A stretch of DNA of 10,119 nt from an uncultured Alistipes sp. (lineage in GTDB: Bacteria; Bacteroidota; Bacteroidia; Bacteroidales; Rikenellaceae): positions 1 through 10,119 of the forward strand of contig CAMWYI010000058.1 in the NCBI GenBank assembly GCA_947178455.1, in the 5' to 3' direction. Position numbers and translations under genes: made by a program. Below, piece by piece: positions 1 through 5,899 of this stretch. How positions within the stretch are numbered: the first letter of the stretch is position 1; every line of letters starts with the position of its first letter. A model generated the notes under the pieces. That model made no database searches and was not told the DNA's origin. It worked only from the letters and a program-made list of their open reading frames with translations.

Positions 1-106
1 CCCGCCCGCCCCTCCCACAAAACCAGTGTGGCGTCGACTTTTTATTTTAACAACCCATCCCCCCACAAAAAACACCCCGGGGCCCCCCCCCCGCGGGCGC
101 CGCTTC

Positions 107-118
107 GTTCTATAGAAC
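107..118. repeat. 12-bp palindrome sharing parS half-site ends
   Basis: GTTCTATAGAAC is a perfect palindrome. It has the same GTTC/GAAC outer arms as the two parS-like sites but a shorter centre, TATA instead of CACGTG. It could be a decayed parS or a site for another dimeric DNA-binding protein. Confidence 0.35.
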
Positions 119-146
119 AGGACATCCGAACGGCGCTGCAACCTCG

Positions 147-174
147 TCGCGCGGCCAGTGTTCTGGCCGCGCGA
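147..174. repeat. Strong GC-rich hairpin, 12-bp stem
   Basis: Positions 147-158 pair perfectly with 163-174 around a TGTT tetraloop on the plus strand. There is no T-run on either strand directly after the stem, so it is not a standard intrinsic terminator. It could still stop or stabilise the mnmG transcript (minus strand), or be a structural DNA element beside the parS-like sites. Confidence 0.5.
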
Positions 175-186
175 TAATAGCCCGAC

Positions 187-200
187 GTTCCACGTGGAAC
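187..200. promoter_or_regulatory. parS-like ParB-binding site (perfect palindrome)
   Basis: GTTCCACGTGGAAC is a perfect 14-bp palindrome. It differs from the widespread bacterial parS core GTTTCACGTGAAAC by one symmetric substitution in each half-site. ParB (Spo0J) proteins bind parS near chromosome origins to load the partition complex and SMC. A second near-copy lies 70 bp away. ParB binding itself is inferred, and no parA/parB gene is in the window. Confidence 0.65.
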
Positions 201-256
201 AAAGCCCGCAAGAAGAGAAGGTCTCGAATCGGTGTCCGCAACGCAACAAAACAATC

Positions 257-270
257 GTTCTACGTGGAAC
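257..270. promoter_or_regulatory. parS-like site, second copy
   Basis: GTTCTACGTGGAAC differs from the site at 187-200 by one base, which breaks one of the seven symmetric pairs. Its flanks extend the inverted symmetry to 22 bp (253-274, one mismatched pair). Two such sites 70 bp apart are very unlikely by chance and resemble the clustered parS sites near chromosome origins. Confidence 0.55.
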
Positions 271-491
271 GATTCCGATATTAATAGGGCAGGGGGGGGG
301 TAAAAGGGTCCAGGCATGAGCGACCAAACAGCAGGGCAATTCAAATCGGGCGCGACCGACGAGACGGCAAAATAAGACAGAGCGCGAATACAAACACGAG
401 AGCGGCTTCTGAATAAAAAACAGCAAACCGGCCGAATGGGCAGTAACTACAAAATACGCCTGATTAAAAGAAGGGAATCAAGAAAAATCGA

Positions 492-2426
492 CTATCGGCC
501 GAACTTGACCAATAAGACGTTGATGTCGGCGGGCGCGCCGCCCGGAATGCACGAAGCCTGCCCGATAGTAGCGGGACGGATGCGAGAGAGCTTCTGCCGC
601 GCTTCGATAGTCAACGCCTGCATGGCATGATAATCGAAATCGGCCGGAATACGGATGTTTTCCAATCGGTGCAGTTTGTCGGCAATGAATTTTTCGCGTT
701 CGATGTATCCGCGGTATTTGATTCGGATTTCGGCTTCTTCAATAACTTCGTTGCCGATTTCGTGTTCGCAGATGAATCGGTCGAGTGCGGGGATGACCGA
801 CCGGAGCGAATCGAAGGTTACGTTGTTGCGCATCAACACTTCGTGCAGCCGTTTTCCCTGCGTCAAAGGCTCCGAACCGACCGAAATTAAATAGTCGTTA
901 ATTTCGGCTGCTTTGATACTCCGTTCGTGCGCGAACGAAATAAGCGATTCTACGAGCGATTTTTTTTGCGCAAATTCTTCGTATCTCCGACGCGAAATCA
1001 ACCCGATTTCGTGCCCAAGCGGAGTAAGCCGTGCGTCGGCATTGTCCTGCCGGAGCAAAATGCGGTACTCGGCCCGCGAAGTAAACATGCGGTAAGGCTC
1101 GTCGACCCCTTTCGTAACGAGGTCGTCGATGAGCACACCGATATAGGCTTCGTCGCGCTTCAACACGACGGGCTCCGCTCCGGTCAGCTGGCGGTGAGCA
1201 TTGATACCGGCCAAGAGCCCTTGTGCCGCCGCTTCTTCGTAACCGGTCGTGCCGTTGATTTGTCCGGCGAAAAATAATCCGGCAACGAGCTTGGTTTCAA
1301 GCGAATGATGCAACTGAGTCGGCGGGAAATAATCGTATTCGATAGCGTAACCCGGCCGGAAAATATGCACGTCTTCCAAACCGCGCATCTGGTGCAATGC
1401 CTGCCATTGCACCTCCCACGGCAGCGACGACGAAAAGCCGTTCAGGTAGTACTCGTTGGTCGAACGACCCTCCGGCTCCAAAAACAACTGGTGCTGCTCC
1501 TTATCGGCGAACGTGCGGAGCTTGTCCTCGATAGAAGGGCAGTAACGTGGCCCGATGCCCTGAATCGTCCCGTTGAACAGAGGCGACCGATCGAACCCGC
1601 TGCGCAATGTGGCGTGCACTTCGGGCGTGGTATAGACCGAAAAACAAGGCAGTTGTTCCTTAACCGGTTGTGTTTCAGATGAAAACGAGAATTTCGAAGG
1701 CTGTTCATCGCCGTACTGGGGTTCCAACGCCTCGAAATCAATGGTGCGGGCGTCCAAACGGGCAGGCGTGCCGGTTTTCATACGGCCCGACTCGAATCCG
1801 ACGGCTCGCAGGCAGGCGGTCAGCCCGTGCGAAGCGGCATCGCCAGCGCGTCCGCCCTCGGCGTGCGACGCCCCGCAGTGCATCAATCCTTCGAGGAAGG
1901 TTCCGGCGGTGAGAATCACCGACTTGCACCGAAACTCGACCCCCATGCGCGTGCGGACACCGCAAACGCGGAGGGTCGACGCGGAAAATTCGGACAACGG
2001 AGCATCGGCTACGGCAGGGGTGTTGGCAGCATCGGCAGGCTCGAACAACAGTTCGGTAGCTACATCCTGCCACAAATAGAGATTCACGGTATTTTCGAGC
2101 AGGCGGCGCCACTCCTCAGAAAAGCGCGTCTTGTCGCACTGCGCGCGCGGGCTCCACATGGCGGCCCCTTTCGACCGGTTGAGCATGCGGAACTGGATGG
2201 TCGTGCGGTCGGCGACGATGCCCGTACAACCGCCCAAAGCATCTATCTCGCGGACAATCTGCCCTTTGGCAACGCCCCCGATAGCGGGATTGCACGACAT
2301 CGAAGCCAATTTCGTCAAGTCCATCGTGAGCAACAGCGTGCGCGAACCCAATCGGGCCGCCGCCGAAGCAGCTTCACATCCGGCGTGTCCGCCGCCGATG
2401 ACGATGATGTCGTAGTCGAGCGTCAT
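492..2426 (-). CDS. mnmG: tRNA uridine-5-carboxymethylaminomethyl(34) synthesis enzyme MnmG (GidA)
   Basis: FAD enzyme that, with the GTPase MnmE, installs the carboxymethylaminomethyl group on wobble U34 of tRNAs reading two-codon boxes; the family uses methylene-THF, glycine or ammonium, and NADH. The 644-residue product has the N-terminal dinucleotide motif GGGHAGCEAA (residues 11-20), the SCNPAIGG block (44-51), GPRYCPSIEDK (292-302) with the conserved cysteine, the FAGQINGTTGYEEAAAQG block (386-403), a SRAEYRILLRQDNAD block and a typical C-terminus ending in ATIGQASCIPGGAPADINVLL. An Ala-rich stretch around residues 129-150 looks like a lineage-specific insertion and makes the protein slightly longer than usual. 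Its ATG overlaps the ybeY TGA as ATGA, so the two are translationally coupled and the start is secure. mnmG lies near the origin in many bacteria, which fits the parS-like sites and candidate oriC nearby. Confidence 0.98.
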   Translation of the reverse strand: MTLDYDIIVIGGGHAGCEAASAAARLGSRTLLLTMDLTKLASMSCNPAIGGVAKGQIVREIDALGGCTGIVADRTTIQFRMLNRSKGAAMWSPRAQCDKTRFSEEWRRLLENTVNLYLWQDVATELLFEPADAANTPAVADAPLSEFSASTLRVCGVRTRMGVEFRCKSVILTAGTFLEGLMHCGASHAEGGRAGDAASHGLTACLRAVGFESGRMKTGTPARLDARTIDFEALEPQYGDEQPSKFSFSSETQPVKEQLPCFSVYTTPEVHATLRSGFDRSPLFNGTIQGIGPRYCPSIEDKLRTFADKEQHQLFLEPEGRSTNEYYLNGFSSSLPWEVQWQALHQMRGLEDVHIFRPGYAIEYDYFPPTQLHHSLETKLVAGLFFAGQINGTTGYEEAAAQGLLAGINAHRQLTGAEPVVLKRDEAYIGVLIDDLVTKGVDEPYRMFTSRAEYRILLRQDNADARLTPLGHEIGLISRRRYEEFAQKKSLVESLISFAHERSIKAAEINDYLISVGSEPLTQGKRLHEVLMRNNVTFDSLRSVIPALDRFICEHEIGNEVIEEAEIRIKYRGYIEREKFIADKLHRLENIRIPADFDYHAMQALTIEARQKLSRIRPATIGQASCIPGGAPADINVLLVKFGR

Positions 2427-2848
2427 TTCTCCCAGAATTTCAGATATTTATCCTCCTTGCGGTGCATCTGTGCATTGGCACGGGGCGTCTTGTCCTTTTG
2501 ACCGCAGAGGTGCAGCACCCCGTGCACGACGACGCGGCGCATCTCCTGCAACGCAGTAGCCCCGTACTGACGGGCATTGTCGGCGACGGTCTCGACGTCG
2601 ATAAAAATATCGCCCGCGATGACGCCCGAACCCTTGCGGTCGCTGTAATCGAACGTGATGACGTCGGTGAAGTAATCGTGACCGAGATACTGACGATTCA
2701 TGGCCAACAGTCGCTGGGCCGAACAAAAGATATAAGTAACATCGCCCAATGTACACCCCTCGGCAGCAGCCACTTCGGCGAGCCAGCGGGTCGTGCGCCG
2801 TTTGTCGGGGTAACGGTAGTTCGTATCGTCGTTGTAATAACGTACCAT
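2423..2848 (-). CDS. ybeY: Endoribonuclease YbeY (rRNA maturation factor)
   Basis: Putative zinc-dependent RNase of the UPF0054 family, acting in 16S rRNA 3'-end maturation and 70S ribosome quality control in the cytoplasm. The 141-residue product is of normal size. It has the TDVITFDYSD block (61-70), the GDIFID block (79-84) and the metal-binding motif beginning HGVLHLCG (109-116). The first two zinc ligands are His109 and His113. The usual third His (HxxxHxxxxxH) is replaced by Asp119 in GQKDKT; to my recollection this occurs in other Bacteroidota YbeY proteins. The frame stays open far upstream across mrp, but the first ATG sits about 20 nt downstream of the TAACTTTG promoter box, so 2848 is the start. 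It is first gene of the ybeY-mnmG operon. Confidence 0.95.
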   Translation of the reverse strand: MVRYYNDDTNYRYPDKRRTTRWLAEVAAAEGCTLGDVTYIFCSAQRLLAMNRQYLGHDYFTDVITFDYSDRKGSGVIAGDIFIDVETVADNARQYGATALQEMRRVVVHGVLHLCGQKDKTPRANAQMHRKEDKYLKFWEK

Positions 2849-2871
2849 GCACAAGATACCTCTAATCTCGA

Positions 2872-2905
2872 CAAAGTTACGAAAAGCGGCGCGCAAACGA
2901 GCAAA
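2872..2905 (-). promoter_or_regulatory. Promoter of ybeY-mnmG
   Basis: On the minus strand TTTG (2902-2905), a 22-nt spacer and TAACTTTG (2872-2879) match the Bacteroidota sigma-ABfr consensus TTTG-N17-23-TAnnTTTG. Transcription would start near 2868, leaving a leader of about 20 nt before the ybeY ATG. Confidence 0.7.
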
Positions 2906-2932
2906 CGCATCGGCATTTTTATTAATTTTTCT

Positions 2933-2940
2933 TAAATTTG
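2933..2940 (+). promoter_or_regulatory. -7 promoter box of mrp
   Basis: TAAATTTG matches the TAnnTTTG -7 box and lies 31 bases before the mrp ATG. I find no clean TTTG -33 partner, only T-rich sequence. It is arranged divergently from the ybeY promoter, the two -7 boxes being about 60 bp apart. Confidence 0.6.
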
Positions 2941-2971
2941 TTGTGCTGAAAAACAAGGTATCAATAAGAAT

Positions 2972-4027
2972 ATGGAACAACGAATCCAGCAGTTGTTGAC
3001 CGGCATCGTACATCCCGAAACAGGCACGGACATCGTAACGGGCGGAATGGTAGGCAACATCGCATGCGCGGACGACAAAATCACCGTCACGTTGCATTTT
3101 GCCAAGACGCGCGACCCGTTTGCACTGAAAATCAAGGCACAAGCCGAAACCGTGCTGAAAGAGGCGTTTTCTAAATGCGTCGTGCAAGTAATTATTCGGG
3201 AAGGAGAGAAGGCCCCCCGTCCCGAACCGAAGATGCAGACGACGACGGGCGGCATCGCCCATGTCATCGCCATTGCTTCGGGCAAGGGCGGCGTAGGCAA
3301 ATCGACCGTCACGGCCAATCTGGCCATTGCGCTGCGCAATCTGGGCTATCGGGTCGGCGTGCTGGATGCCGATATTTACGGCCCGTCGCAACCCAAAATG
3401 TTCGGGGTCGAAGGCTATCTGCCCGATGCCGTACAAGAAGACGGAATAGACCGCATCGTTCCGGCCGAGTCGCTGGAAATCAAGCTGATGTCCATCGGAT
3501 TCTTCATCAAACCGACCGATGCGCTGCTGTGGCGCGGCGCGATGGCTGTCAACGCGCTGAAACAGATGATTCATCAGACGAAATGGGGAACGCTCGACTT
3601 TCTGCTGGCCGACCTGCCTCCCGGCACGGGCGATATTCACTTATCGATCATCCAAGAGTTGAAAATCGACGAAGCCGTCATCGTTTCGACGCCGCAACAA
3701 GTGGCAGTGACCGACGTCGTGCGTGGCGTGGAACTATTCCGCAACGAACAGGTGAACATACCGGTGGCGGGCATCATCGAGAACATGGCGTGGTTCACGC
3801 CCGAAGAACTGCCCGACAATCGCTACTACCTGTTCGGCAAAGGCGGAGCACGTCGTTATGCCGAAGAGAACGGCATCGAACTATTAGGCGAAATACCTAT
3901 CGTACAGTCGATTATGGAGTGTTCGGACGAGGGTAGTCCGGCCGTCGGAATCGACCCGCGCGTGGAGGAGTGGTACCGTCGCATCGCCCAGCGGATTGTT
4001 GAAAAAGCGGTGACAAACGGTCGATAA
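2972..4027 (+). CDS. mrp: Mrp/NBP35-family P-loop ATPase (Fe-S cluster carrier, ApbC-like)
   Basis: Cytoplasmic ATPase of the Mrp/ApbC/NBP35 family, implicated in assembly or transfer of iron-sulfur clusters. The 351-residue product has an N-terminal MIP18-like (DUF59) domain (about 1-80), a linker, then the ATPase domain. This has the deviant Walker A GKGGVGKST (104-112) with the signature lysine, DADIYGPSQPKM (132-143) and the Walker B-like DLPPGTGD (214-221). The CPxC pair that normally follows ENMxxF to bridge a 4Fe-4S cluster between two subunits is absent: ENMAWF (270-275) continues as TPEELPDNRYYLFGKGG. I recall this form from other Bacteroidota. The gene is divergent from ybeY, and no intrinsic terminator was recognised after its stop. 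Confidence 0.95.
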   Translation: MEQRIQQLLTGIVHPETGTDIVTGGMVGNIACADDKITVTLHFAKTRDPFALKIKAQAETVLKEAFSKCVVQVIIREGEKAPRPEPKMQTTTGGIAHVIAIASGKGGVGKSTVTANLAIALRNLGYRVGVLDADIYGPSQPKMFGVEGYLPDAVQEDGIDRIVPAESLEIKLMSIGFFIKPTDALLWRGAMAVNALKQMIHQTKWGTLDFLLADLPPGTGDIHLSIIQELKIDEAVIVSTPQQVAVTDVVRGVELFRNEQVNIPVAGIIENMAWFTPEELPDNRYYLFGKGGARRYAEENGIELLGEIPIVQSIMECSDEGSPAVGIDPRVEEWYRRIAQRIVEKAVTNGR

Positions 4028-4163
4028 CCGGTTGAAAAACGGAGGATAAGTCGCAAAAACTTTTTCTTCCAAAAATTGTAAAATAGACCCGTCTCGACAT
4101 ATAGCCGAAAGCAAGAAAAAAGCAAATTTTTTTCAAAAAGATACCGACCGCGAAACAGGCCCA

Positions 4164-4402
4164 AAATCGACAAAACATGTTGATAAAAACGGTTGTCGAA
4201 ATGTGGAAACTTTTTATTAAGAGGTGTTGATTATTTATTTTAATCTTTTTATTTTCAATTTATTATAAGAAAAAAAGAAGAAGAAAAATGTTTCTAAAAT
4301 GTGAAAAAACGCTCGAACCGAAAAATTATCCACATTATCGACAGGCTTTATATTTATTCTTATTATTTTCTTATTAAAATTAAATTAAAAAAAGAAAAAA
4401 AC
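4164..4402. other. Candidate chromosomal replication origin (oriC)
   Basis: TTATCCACA (4326-4334), a perfect DnaA-box consensus, is followed with no gap by TTATCGACA (4335-4343), one mismatch. On the other strand, 4178-4186 reads TTATCAACA (one mismatch); weaker inverted matches are TAATCAACA (4225-4233) and GTTTCCACA (4202-4210). AAATCGACA (4164-4172) is a weak direct match. Two long AT-rich blocks lie between and after the boxes, as expected of a duplex-unwinding element. The spacer is gene-free, close to mnmG and within about 4 kb of parS-like sites. dnaA is not in the window, and origin function is inferred from motifs and context only. Confidence 0.55.
4326..4343 (+). promoter_or_regulatory. 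Tandem DnaA boxes
   Basis: Two DnaA-box 9-mers abut head to tail: TTATCCACA then TTATCGACA. The first equals the E. coli high-affinity consensus TTATnCACA. Their direct repetition next to an AT block argues against chance. Confidence 0.6.
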
Positions 4403-4523
4403 GCGGATGCGGCCAGGGTCGTCGGGCGGTAGCGGATGTGAACGATGATAAGCGGGACGGCAATATCGAAACCGGCGCGAGGCCCTGAACCGAAAACGGT
4501 ACGCGTTGTAAGACCGAAATGAA

Positions 4524-4561
4524 TAAAAAAGCGGAGAATACGTGATTTGGTATCCTCCGCT
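4524..4561 (-). terminator. Intrinsic terminator of rnpB
   Basis: Read on the minus strand, AGCGGAGGATAC (4561-4550) pairs with GTATTCTCCGCT (4541-4530) in a 12-bp stem with one G-T pair and an 8-nt loop, followed by TTTTTTATT. It begins only a few bases past the mature 3' end of RNase P RNA. Confidence 0.9.
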
Positions 4562-4568
4562 CGATTTT

Positions 4569-5005
4569 GCAGGCCTTATAAGCCGGGTTCTGTGCCCTAT
4601 TGCATAGGGTCTCCGTCATTTATCTACGGCGGCAGTCTCCTGCCGTCTCCAGCAACCTACCCCCCGGCATTGGGCGAGCAACCCTTGATTTATTCGGCGG
4701 GGAGGAATACGGACGTATCGCAATTTTTCGATACGGTGATATACACTTCACCCGCTGAATAAAAAACCGGTGTACATGGTCTTGCAACCTACGGGACGTA
4801 CGGCCGGACGACATCGCTGCCTCCGCGGTGGGCTCTTACCCCGCCTTTTCACCCTTACCCGCCGGAAGTCGCCTCCGCGGCAGGTGGTCATTCTCTGTTA
4901 CGCTGCCATACCCTCTCGAATATCAAGCCGTTAGCTTGCGTAGTGCTCTGCGTTGCCCGGACTTTCCTCTCCCGACCTGCGTCGGCAGCGACGGAGCGGG
5001 CCTGC
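4569..5005 (-). ncRNA. rnpB: RNase P RNA (bacterial type A)
   Basis: Catalytic RNA that removes 5' leaders from pre-tRNAs together with the RnpA protein. Read on the minus strand, the 5' universal core GAGGAAAGTCCGGGC is at 4969-4955. GTAAGGGTGAAA and GGTAAGAGCCCACC lie near 4860-4828, GTAGATAAATGACGG near 4628-4614, and the 3' core ACAGAACCCGGCTTAT at 4593-4578. The ends are set by helix P1: GCAGGCC (5005-4999) pairs with GGCCTGC (4575-4569). At about 437 nt it is longer than the 377-nt E. coli RNA. The extra length is mostly an AT-rich region around 4690-4780, including a CGTATCG/CGATACG hairpin. A promoter lies just upstream and a strong terminator just downstream. Ends may be off by a few bases. 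Confidence 0.95.
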
Positions 5006-5009
5006 CCTG

Positions 5010-5017
5010 CAAAGGTA
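5010..5017 (-). promoter_or_regulatory. -7 promoter box of rnpB
   Basis: Minus-strand TACCTTTG matches TAnnTTTG. A start about seven bases from its centre falls at 5006-5007, next to the first base of helix P1 (5005), so promoter and RNA fold agree on the 5' end. No clean TTTG -33 element is seen upstream. Confidence 0.75.
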
Positions 5018-5152
5018 GGATATTTTTTTCATTTTTCATCCAGCCGCTTTAAGAAAGCGGATTTAGGCGCTACGGGCGGTTTTGCTGTTTCAGAAGGTTA
5101 GGAAGCGCTCTGACCGAAATGCCCGCAAGTGAAACCGTGCGGATGGTTTTGG

Positions 5153-5176
5153 GTACCTTTTGGCATCAAAAGGTAC
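5153..5176. repeat. Perfect 10-bp inverted repeat with 4-nt loop
   Basis: GTACCTTTTG and CAAAAGGTAC flank a GCAT loop. No terminal T-run follows on the plus strand, so a terminator is unlikely. It may be part of a REP-like intergenic repeat family. Confidence 0.5.
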
Positions 5177-5303
5177 GATAGCGAAAATATCGACGGTGCG
5201 GAAAAGCATCCGAAGTCCGATAACGGTTTATTGCGCTCAAAGGCGCAGCAACGTTCTAAAGCACGATGACCGTGTATCGCGCTTAAAACGGCGTTCTTAA
5301 CGC

Positions 5304-5317
5304 CGCGCTAATAAAAA
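5304..5317 (+). repeat. 14-mer intergenic repeat, copy 1 (upstream of yceD)
   Basis: CGCGCTAATAAAAA is found here, at 9685-9698 on the same strand, and at 8384-8397 on the other strand, always between genes. This copy abuts the -33 element of the yceD promoter. Confidence 0.5.
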
Positions 5318-5349
5318 TTTGGTTTTGTGCTTTTTTGTGCGTAAATTTG
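5318..5349 (+). promoter_or_regulatory. Promoter of yceD-rpmF-plsX-fabH cluster
   Basis: TTTG (5318-5321), 20-nt spacer, TAAATTTG (5342-5349): a full match to the Bacteroidota consensus. The predicted start near 5353 lies after a possible TTG codon at 5335 and about 15 nt before the ATG at 5368, so it decides the yceD start. Confidence 0.8.
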
Positions 5350-5367
5350 CGCACTAATTGCGTTAGA

Positions 5368-5850
5368 ATGGAGCTTTCCGAACGATATGCCGTCGCTTTC
5401 AAGGAACTGAAACCGGGAGGGTATGATTACGCATTTTCGGTCGACGGGGCTTTGTTCCGCAACTACGAAAACGCCGAAATCAAGGAGGCTTCCTGCTCGG
5501 TGCAGGTGCATTTGGAACGGGCCGCAACGCAGCTGACGTTCGATGTCCGCATTACGGGGGAGGTCGTGGTTCCGTGCGACCGGTGTTTGGAGGACTGCCG
5601 CGTGCCCGTCGATTTCGAGGGGCAGTTGCTGGTGCGTTTTTCCGACCTGCCGGCCGACGAATACGACGGCGAAGTGCTGTGGCTGTCGCCGGCCGAGAGG
5701 GAGGTGGATTTGACGCAGTACCTGTACGAAAGCATCGTGCTGTCGCTTCCCTACCAGCGGGTGCATCCCGAGGGCGGCTGCGACCCCGAAATGCTGAAAC
5801 GCTTTCGGATTGTGTCGGATGAGGAGTTTTCGGCGATAGAGCAGCTTTAA
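5368..5850 (+). CDS. yceD: YceD/DUF177 family protein
   Basis: Member of the DUF177 (YceD, 23S rRNA accumulation protein) family, which is usually encoded directly before rpmF. In E. coli and plants it is linked to 23S rRNA accumulation, but the biochemical role is not settled. The 160-residue product has the family's central block VVVPCDRCLEDC with the CxxC pair at Cys70 and Cys73, followed by an acidic stretch (about 92-116) and the YLYESIVLSLP block (118-128) characteristic of the family C-terminal half. The frame is open from a TTG at 5335, but the promoter box lies inside that extension, so ATG 5368 is preferred. The stop codon is inside a small hairpin. Placement before L32 supports the assignment. 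Confidence 0.9.
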   Translation: MELSERYAVAFKELKPGGYDYAFSVDGALFRNYENAEIKEASCSVQVHLERAATQLTFDVRITGEVVVPCDRCLEDCRVPVDFEGQLLVRFSDLPADEYDGEVLWLSPAEREVDLTQYLYESIVLSLPYQRVHPEGGCDPEMLKRFRIVSDEEFSAIEQL

Positions 5851-5862
5851 GAAAGCTGTTTT
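5842..5862 (+). terminator. Weak hairpin plus T-run at the yceD stop
   Basis: CAGCTTT (5842-5848) pairs with AAAGCTG (5852-5858) around AAG, followed by TTTTATTA. The stem spans the yceD TAA. The 7-bp stem with 3-nt loop and short T-run suggests a leaky attenuator between yceD and rpmF rather than a strong stop. Confidence 0.4.
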
Positions 5863-5899
5863 ATTAGGGCGATAGACCGTTGTCAGGTTCGGAAACTTC

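Larger units (their letters stand above)
1..491. other. Gene-free region downstream of mnmG with parS-like sites
   Basis: I see no credible protein gene here. The open frames crossing it translate to low-complexity, Pro/Arg/Gly-rich sequence and run through the palindromes and homopolymer runs. The stretch holds, in order, a run of 10 C (83-92), a 12-bp palindrome (107-118), a strong hairpin (147-174), two parS-like palindromes (187-200, 257-270) and a run of 9 G (292-300). No tRNA-like fold, good intrinsic terminator or TAnnTTTG promoter with a TTTG partner was recognised. It lies just past the mnmG stop and may be a chromosome-segregation locus rather than a lost gene. Confidence 0.6.
4028..4523. 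other. Gene-free spacer between mrp and the rnpB terminator
   Basis: No credible gene: the reverse frames here are low-complexity Phe/Leu/Lys-rich translations of AT-rich DNA. Composition changes sharply. About 4040-4400 is AT-rich with nearly GC-free blocks (about 4211-4280 and 4344-4400). From about 4401 to the rnpB terminator it returns to GC-rich sequence. The AT-rich part contains the DnaA-box-like cluster annotated separately. Confidence 0.7.
5018..5317. other. Gene-free spacer between rnpB and yceD with hairpins
   Basis: No gene is seen. It contains three hairpins: CCGCTTT-AAG-AAAGCGG (5044-5060); a 10-bp perfect stem with a GCAT loop (5153-5176); and CGGCGTT-CTT-AACGCCG (5289-5305). 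It also has a 15-mer (5234-5248) found inverted at 5900-5914, and a 14-mer (5304-5317) recurring at two other intergenic sites. The look is of a dispersed intergenic repeat rather than a decayed gene. Confidence 0.6.

Noticed and set aside
42..344. Minus-strand open frame of about 100 codons
   Set aside because: It runs through the C10 and G9 runs and all palindromes, has a low-complexity Pro/Arg/Gly-rich product, and has no recognisable domain or promoter.
2849..3640. Long upstream extension of the ybeY frame across mrp
   Set aside because: It is antisense to the well-conserved mrp gene; the promoter box and first ATG put the ybeY start at 2848.
3856..4178. Minus-strand frames over the mrp end and AT-rich spacer
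   Set aside because: Products are Phe/Leu/Lys-rich translations of AT-rich DNA, partly antisense to mrp, with no family features.
4547..5052. Open frames on both strands at 4547-5052
   Set aside because: They lie within the RNase P RNA gene, whose conserved RNA cores explain the sequence.
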